Positions 13,301 through 22,300 of a stretch of DNA of 64,000 bases are shown here, piece by piece (position 1 is the stretch's first letter; every line of letters begins with the position of its first letter). Where the stretch lies: NCBI GenBank assembly GCA_030142905.1, contig JASJOG010000021.1, positions 1,578,001-1,642,000 on the forward strand. Direction: 5' to 3'. Source of the DNA: Heliopora coerulea (Eukaryota > Cnidaria > Anthozoa > Scleralcyonacea > Helioporidae). Both the position numbers and the translations under genes were made by a program. The notes beneath the pieces were generated by a model. That model ran no database searches. It was not told where the DNA came from and saw only the letters and a list, made by a program, of their open reading frames with translations.

Positions 13301-16300
13301 TGATCGAAAATTATATGTAAGGGCTTCGAGCCACAAAGGTTGGCAGGTAATTTTTTGTTTCACGTAACCTGTGTAAGATCAGTGATAAAGAATCAGTTAC
13401 TGTAAACAGTCAGATTTTTTCCCGCTAATCTGTCCAAGTTGTTCTCTGATCAGTTGATTCGAAGGCAAAGAATGAGAACTTAAGACGAGCACAAAACTCA
13501 ACCAGAGTTTGTACGTTTCTTCACCGGTTAACATTTATTAGTAAACAATATCAATATCGTGCTAACAGCAACCGTTTATTTAACTAAATGAATCAAACTG
13601 AACTGCAACCCGTATTTACAATGTGGACCAAATGAAGTAATAACTATATCAACATCAAGCATTTATAGTATATAGTATGCAGTATTTTGAGTCCTTGCCA
13701 CATCTGAGAAAATTATAGCTACAATTATCTAGCGCAATAGAATTGAATTAGATGAAAATGGTTCCATTCCTAACGGAACCTTACAATCTCAGTGCTGGGA
13801 GGTTTGAGAGGCACGAATGACGTGACAAGAACGGCAAGCTGAACTGCCCGCAAAGAGAAACCTGTGCACACTACCATTCCCGATTTGAATGTATTTCTGC
13901 GGTTGAACCAAGCTTTGTAGGGCCAAGGTTGGTCATCCCGAAACTATAGCTACAATTCTCCAGCAGAATAGAACTGAACATGCATAGAGTTAAAAAACAA
14001 AAACTTTATCATAATAATATAAAGCAATATCTGACAAGCCTTTTATTAAATCAAAAATGGTAGAGTGCATAGCTTTCTCTTTGCGAGCAGTTGAGCTTAC
14101 CATTCTTGTCACGCCATTTTCGCCTCTCAAATCTCCCAACACAGACATTGTAAGGTTTGTTAGGAATGAAACCGTTTTCATCTCATAGGTTTTGCCGCCA
14201 TCCTTGGCACATACGAATATTTCCTGAAGTGAGCTTAAGAAAGAAAGGATTCATATTTACCTGCAAATATAAGAAGTTACTTTTGTTTCAAACCCGGTTT
14301 ACACTGTTAACATTTTGCATACTGCTAAACTTTTGGCACGGGTTCCGCTGCTTTTGGGCACAGTACAGGTGATTTTCAGTTTAAACGGTGCGGCCTTCTT
14401 AAAAATTTGGTACCCGTGCTCTAATTGGCCATGCTGCGTTCATAATTGCCGTGCTGTTCCCAAACTGTAACAGTATCAACGGGAATCTGTTGTTGGGTAA
14501 ACAATGAGAATCGAGTACAAAAGTTCAACAGTTGTGTTGTCTACTGCTGCAGCTAAATTACTATTTAGGACATTAAATTTTTAAAGCTGTTAAAATTAAT
14601 CAACTGATCACTGGACAACTTAAACAGATTAATGGAAAAGAATCTGTGACTGTTTACCGTAACTCATTATGTATAATACACATTATACTGAGTGGAAGAC
14701 AACATTAAACATTGTTGCAGAGATACATATGAAAAAGTTAAAAACTGACCACAAAGAAGAAAAAGCTAATAGACAGCGGAAGCACATATTCGAACTATGC
14801 GAATGTAAAAGCAAGTCTACCAGACATCGAATAAATAGCATCTTAATCCAAAATGAAGCGTTTTTCAGCAGCAAATATCCAGTATCACTTATATTACACA
14901 GGTCATGAGAAACAAAAAATTACCTGCCAACCTCTGTGACTCGACCCCCTTACATACAATTTTCGATCAAGAAACCATGAAGAATTGAAAAGCGGAAGTA
15001 AATCTGGTTTTGCGAATAACACCAGCAGCACTACAGTAAATGAAGTCGACTTCTGAAAGTTGAACGAAACAAGTATTTGGAATGGGTAAAAAGCTTAAAA
15101 ATGAACGAAAACAGTAGTTTTTGAGATGTTCCCGGTGTTCCAGACGTTCCAAGTGTTCCAAACGTTCCATTCCGCGTTTTAGACCGTGCCTATTTGGAAA
15201 ATACTTTAAAAAGAACTAACGTTTCGTAACTTCACAAGCAGCATCATCAAAGTAAGATATGTTTACAAAAATTTCTCGGCTTAAATAACCTACACGATTG
15301 CAAAAATAGACATGAAGCCGACAAATTTTTGTAAACACATTTTACTCTGGTGATGTTGCTTGTAAAGTGATGAAACGTTAGTTCTTATTAAAGTATTTTC
15401 CAAATATCCTGATGTATTTATGTGCGACATGTCGTTCCTTAAAATTATTTGCTGGGCAATAATTTTTATTACCAGACTTCGGTTTCCGCCTGATATTTCG
15501 ATAGCCGAAATAATTAAAATGATAAAGAACGACAACATCTCGTGGTGTGAGATAGGCCATTTACATACGAAGCTGAACAACGTTTTCCATATTCCCTTTA
15601 AGTAAGGAGGTAGCCATAGCAGTAACGTTGAGGCTGGGAGGACCCGAATAACGGAAAAAAATTGGGCGAAAAAACACTCCACTCTTTTCATGAATTCATT
15701 ATAGATCCCGCAGGTTTTCCCCTGTTCCTGCACAAATTTCGGTGCCCTTTTTGATGTTTATCTAGTTTTCAACTTCTGTCAGTTAGACTGGTAGAAACAT
15801 GTGCAGCATAAGCTGTAATATAGGATACTTTTTGACTATAGATGATAACATTGGAGAAATTTGGAGTGCGAAGGGCGAGGTAAATGCCATCTGTATGATC
15901 CAACTATAAAAGTGAATAAGGATACTGTATGTTCCGTGGCGATCAAGTTGTGACATTTTTCGTAACTTGTCTCGGTTAGGTTTCACCCATGGTTAATTTG
16001 ACACTATGATGATCGATATCAAGGCGTGATCTTCGATTCTTATCAACTGTCATCGACACTTTTTTTATGCATGTTCTATTACGTTAATTCTTAGAGTATC
16101 TCAATTGTAAACAAGTTTCAATATGAACGTCTATCTTTGTTTTTTATAGAAAGAACTACGGTGGAAAAAACAAACTCCCCGTCGATTACAACATTGCCAA
16201 ATACAACATTGCCAAATACCAGGACTGGTCTTCCTGTTACTTCTGTCATTATACCTGTTATTGCAGGAGTAGCAATCCTAATATTAATTGTGGTCATGAC

Positions 16301-19300
16301 TATTATTTACAAAAGGAGGTAAGCAAATGCATTGATGTCCTGATCGATATGTTGCACCCAAAATTAATAAAATTTGGTGGAGTTCGGAGTTTTTGGCTCC
16401 TAGGAAGTGTGGACAGTTCACGGACTCTCTGAGCAAAGTAAAAGAAGCGAAATGAGCCACGGTTGTTGTGTACCCAACTGTGACGTCAAAAATTTGAAGA
16501 ACTTCATGTTTTTTACTTTTGCATGAATGAAAAGCAACAAATTAATTTCCATTAAATTAATTCCATACCAATGATTAAGTGCGTGGGTTAAATAGCAGGC
16601 GCGATATAGCCACTGGAATACATAATCGTCTTTGACAAATTGCTAAATATTTTGGCATAGTGGCTGTTTTTGAACCAACACAAAACAAACAGTGATATGC
16701 TGAGGACAACAATGATTTCTAATGTTCAGATCTCGGCCCTTATCGTCATAGTACCTGGGGCTCCGACCACAACTGGTATCACCGTGTCTTTCTTCTCCCA
16801 CACACGTCTTAGTAACTGGTAATCTTTTCCACTTTGAGGTAGATGAACGATCTTCAAGCTCGATACTCAGAAAATGATTTGTGAGCCCCAGACGGGGATC
16901 GAACCCGCAACCTTCTGATGACCGGTTAGACGCTCTAACCATTGAGCTACCGAGAGTCAGATGGTGAGCTAAGGTGCAAATTCGATATATATGTGCGACC
17001 TAAGCGGAAGCCACTATATATTAATAATGATTAATAATCTTAATAATAATGATTAATGATGATTAATAATCTTTTCCACTTTCTCATCTAAGTTCATGGA
17101 ATTCCCACGTCTAGAAGCCACATATTAAAATTTTTATCAACCACAGTAATGACGTGTTTGTTATATACCACAGAACCTTGACGTCGTCTTCCTGGAAAAC
17201 TTTCTCCACTTTGTGCCCCCGACACATCTCAGTCACCGGGGAAGCTATAGGCCTTGCACAAATTCCAGTGTGGTTTGAAACCATCATGGTGAGTCTGTCC
17301 AGGTCGTCAGTCAATGCAAATAGTCGACGATTTCTTCCTGTCATTGCACATGCAGTCGGAATATGCTGTTGTCACTAGCGTGGTCGATCGTGGCCATGAT
17401 AGCACGTATGCTCAGAGCTTGATCCTGAGTGAATAGTATCAGTCCTTTAGTTTCTTCCCTCAATTCTCCTAACTTCAGCGAATTCCAGGCCTTGCCCTTA
17501 CCCACCTTCTCTGCGCAAGAGCTTTTCCTGCTATTTATCTAGGCGATTCTTCAATTTCACTTTCCAGTGGTCATTCTTCGATTGCTTGAATGTTGCTGCA
17601 TTTAGCTCAAACTTTAAGACTTTTCTGGCACTTTCCATGTATTCGCCACTTGTCTTCTTCACTTGGCCAGTTCTGCTAAGTTTTTGCCATAGAGTTTCAG
17701 GTCATGTTGGTGACGACTTTGAGGTTTGACATTCAAAGAGCGTCATCCTTATAGTGGATACATTGAGTCAGTGTATAGTGGATACATCGAGTCACCTTGG
17801 AATATTCCCCTGCGAATATGAAACTGGCACAGCAATCGTCCATTGACTGTTAACAATATGTTCTGTGACTGCATTGTTGCCTTTAGGAACTGTCTAATGT
17901 GGCTTGTCTCTCCTAACATTTCAAGGGCTTTCGCTATCCGATCGTGAGGGAGTCGAAGACCTTGTAATCTATTTAAGCTCTATCTAGGTTGATCCTGTGG
18001 CCTTTGGGAGATCTTCATTATGATCTTGTTGATAAAAAGCTGTTTCTATGCCCCGTGACTTCCTGCGGTTGCCTTTCTGTTTTGATAGATCAACCCGATT
18101 TAGTCCTGGTTATTCTTGATTGAATGAGCGATTATGACTCTCATCGTTATGAAAGTCGAGGGCCGGCATCTTATTGGATGTTATCGGACGATAGTGCTTC
18201 ACATGGCACCTTCTCCTTGCTCTTCATCAGCATTGCGGTCTTGCCTATGGTCATCCAGTCCTCGATAATACAATTGTGCGCCGGGCAGTTCGTCTGTTGA
18301 GTAATTTGCTCGTGCAAACTTGTGAAATGTTTCAGTCAGTATCCATCCATTACGTCCTTGCTTGGCGCTCTCCATTTGTTGAGTTTCTTCACATGCTTCT
18401 TCAGCATATCTCTTGTACTTTTTAGGTTAGGCATTTGATGTCCACTCAACGTAGATTCCACATCTTTGATCTATTCTGCGTTGTTGTTGTGTTCCTTTGG
18501 GTATCCATACAATCCTTGCAGTACTTCCTTGAGTCATCTTTGTTAGGCACCTTAGCAGTATAGTCATCACCTTCTTCATTGTCCTGTTAGAACTGCCGCT
18601 AATTGGTCTTGAAAAGGCTATTCTAGCTGAATTGACTCTGGATCGCATCGCTCGATGTTTTTGACTCACTGCTTGATGTCTGTCGACAGTTCGGCGAGGG
18701 TTTTGCGTCCTGTTGAAATCGTTCTGTCAGGCCAGTCTTTATTCAAATATTTGGCAGCATCCCATTCCTGTGATTTTTCAGGCTATTAATGTCAGTACAC
18801 CAACTTTAATATCTGTTTCCAATCTAGTTTTCCACTTGGATTTGTCTAGTTTGTTTGTTGATCTCCTTACTTAGTAACTGAGTTCTTGTGAGATGACCAC
18901 CGTCGCGATGACATCAGTTGAGTGCTGCCCCCGTTATGCTTTTATTGCTATTAGTGTTAGTATTAGCATTATTGTTATTATTATTATTATTGTTTGTTAT
19001 TTGTTGTTATGTATTACTTTATTATTTTTAATTTTATTGTAATTTCTAATGTATTGCTAGTGTTATGGTTATGGTTTCCGTTGTGCATCGTTCTAGTTCC
19101 CTCGCCCACCGCGCGAATGTCGGTGCGAGGGTACTAATCTTGACGTGCGTGGAGTTCATTTACACACGTGATGACTCGCGAGAGAAAATTTCGCAGTATA
19201 TCCATGTTTGTTGCTCTTAGTGAACTAAATGCTGCGTTTTATATTTCTTATTTTGTTAAAACAATTATTAGTAAGCGGGTTTTTCGATACAAAAATCCTT

Positions 19301-22300
19301 GAAATTTACACCAACCAGAAAAATATGCGGTGTCACAGGAAATTCGTCCCCCTTTCGGCGTGGAGGGCCAGTTTCCTAGGAATCTCTCCCCCGTGGGAAA
19401 AGGATTCCTTGGAATCTCTTCCCGCAGGAGGTCGAATTTCCTAGGATATTCGCCTTCCCGTAGGAAATTTGCTCCAACCTTATCTTCAACAATTAAAAAA
19501 TTCTTTACTCGCAAATAAGTCTATTAACTATACACTTGTCACTCGTATGTAGAGACCTATGCATGTTAATGCACTCATTCTGTATGATAATATCTTTGAA
19601 ATAAAGTCGAAATGTCATAATTTTGCCTAATTAAGTTAATAATTAAGTCTCATTTTGCTGTTAACTCAAATCTTGAGTTTTAAGATGTCATTATTTGTCG
19701 GAATATATTTTGATGTAGACTTTTTAAAGTTGTCTCCTAGTTATGGTTAACTTTGTTTTAGAATTATCTTTATTTTTTTTAAGTACTTCAAGCGAATTTT
19801 CGTTTCCAAATATATTTTCATAATAGTTATATTAATTACAACTACATTGATATAACTCATTTAATGGCATGCAGTTTGTGCAAAAACAAGGTATAGAAAT
19901 GCCAATTATACAGACTTTCTGAGGATATGGAGCATAAAATTAGAAGCAGACAGTATAGCTGAAAACAGAACCTAAAATAAATGCGGTATCCTCACTGTAT
20001 TTTTAGCTGAGAGGAAATATTATGAAAGCAAAAAACGCATACATTTTGCAAGATTAACGACCACTGAAATTTTCCTTGTTTGAATTACTATAAATAAAAA
20101 ATTAAGAATATCATATTCGCTTATAAAATCTCGTTGTATAGATTTTGAAAAAAGAGTAAAGTGAAATTCCTATGGGAAAGCGTTATTTCTAGAAATATCC
20201 CCCCCGGGGGAGGCACTATTAAGGAAGGGCGGATTTCCTGCGAGATCGGGACATCGGTCCGGATACGGAAAAAGACGGACCGTGGTCCCAATACGCATTT
20301 TGATGGCGCATGAGTTAAACAATCCGAATCAAGCATACCGTGTGGAAACTCGGGGACTGGTACGTTGTTGACCAAACTTTATATTCGGATTGAAGCAAAT
20401 AAATTTGGTCTCGTTCTTTTTTCCTTTGTATGGATCTCTTAGAAGTTATTTACGTCATTTGAACACTGATGCGAGTAAATGATTTTAGACCAGCGAACGA
20501 AAGAGCTTTCTTGGTGCTTGCAGCTGGTTTCACTTTTGGGGCCATCTTAGTTACTGGACAATTTATGACTTAAAAGAGCCGTTCTCTAACTTAGTTACTT
20601 GGAATATGCATTGGCCAGCTGTTCATTTTTTGCAACAACGCTTTGACTTTTGGTTTTTTCCTGATGAATATGCGCCAAGGAGGTAAGAGAACTCGCTTGT
20701 TGTCAAGACATTTGCTAAGCGATTTAGTGTGAACGACATTGAAGTTGAATGAATGCTGATTTGTATAAATCGAGAGTTTTCACGTTCTTGTAACCACTTA
20801 GATGAGCTACTCAATCATGCAGAGATTGCAACAAGTTTTGCGAACGGAATGGTTGTTTTAATCCTCCATGCAAAGCATTGTTTTAGCAGCTTTCAAAAGT
20901 GGCTTCCCGACTTCATTCTTCCCTAAGGGGAACTTCTTGTATCAAAAATTATCGTCTAGATTGTGTTAAATGGCAAAGCAGAATGAAAATTCTGGTTGAT
21001 TCATCCCTGTAAGTCGGTAGCTTTTGAATATTTTGTTTTAACCGGATAGCCTTTTGGTCAATTGTTTGATATGTGGGATAAAGCACTCAACGTTCAGAAG
21101 ACTTGCCCAGGCCCTGAAGCCTTTGGATCCTCTCTCCACTTTCCACACAAGGATTTTATTGCCTCTTTCAGGATTGTTTTGCCTACGAAATGTCGTTTAT
21201 CTCAAGCTGGGAAAGCAAAATGCAAGGCAAACAGTGATCAGGGAACACGTAACAAAGCTATGTATTATTGGTAGCTAAACTATCCGGCGAAAAGGTTGTC
21301 CGCTTCAGTCTTTCTTACTTCTAGGGTGGTTTGTGGATGATTACCTTTACCATATTCGACCAGTAAGTGCTTTCATAAGAATTTTATAATCTCTCGGCGA
21401 AAGATTTAAAGTCGTCTTTTTTCAGTAAATTTACCGCTGAACACATTTCGTTGAGGTGCCACTGAATGTTTCTTTAAAAATACGTTAGATTTGCAGGTTT
21501 GTACGCTACGGAGGTTTTACAGAGGGAAAAGTACGTCTTTTACTTCCCTCTACTCGTTCTTTCGACAAAACTTGCACAATATTTACTTGTCGTATTTTGT
21601 TGTCTGATTTGTATGTCCCGATTTTTGGTCAATAAATATGCAGAACTCGTCCGTGTTTCCCTTATTCAGTTATAGTAAGGACGATTTGTTTTTTTTGACA
21701 TTTTTGAAAAATTATTCAAATTATTCAAATTCTTATTCAAATTCTCGAGAGATATATTGGAAGGGCAGGCGAGGGTTTGTTGCGTACACGTATTTCTAGT
21801 TATTCTTATAATTGGCGCGAAGAAATTAGGTAGCTACTAGGTATATTTGTAAACTAAATTCCTCAAAAACACTGCTCCAGAGTTTAGCATAAGCTAGTGC
21901 TCCATGTTTTTACTATCCCTCCATACGTTATGATAAAGAACTAACATATATTTTCCCCCTCACTTTTTGTGTCTTCCCGATTCCGTTTATGCTAATTATG
22001 CAGTTTGGTTGCTGCATAAATAATCATTATTTACTTATGAGGTTTTTCGCACATTTAAGGAAAAGAAGACAGGGAGCAACTTCGCCAAATCTTTTTCGAA
22101 GCCTTAATCCTTCTTACGACCAAAGGTGAGAGCTTTTAGGGAAATATTTATGTAAACGATTCTTTCTGTATTTATTATCATGCGTTATTGATGGCCAATA
22201 GAGTCAAAAGTGAGGTAAAAATATTTTTCATACAATTTACACTAGTAGACTGGAATCCACGTGCGGGTGGGATTCTGCAGAGACTCTGCTCTCCTGAACT

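Larger units (their letters stand above)
12891..15480. mobile_element. 2.6-kb foldback element
   Basis: Left arm 12891-13470 and 13750-13890 pairs in reverse complement with the right arm 14050-14185, 14590-14670 and 14893-15480. Examples: GAAGTCTGGT against ACCAGACTTC at the outer ends; TTATTGCCCAGCAAATAA against TTATTTGCTGGGCAATAA; GAACACCTGGAACGTCTGG against its partner at about 15130. The right arm is longer because it took up three insertions (14288-14476, about 14672-14892, and 15190-15405). No transposase was recognised. Confidence 0.65.

Noticed and set aside
15290..15733. 147-codon minus-strand open frame
   Set aside because: It crosses the end of the foldback and the palindrome; composition and repeats give no sign of a gene.
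16885..16956. A tRNA gene on the minus strand
   Set aside because: The D-arm and T-arm blocks are good, but the acceptor stem does not pair, the base before the anticodon is not T, and the whole sits in a SINE with its own target duplication.
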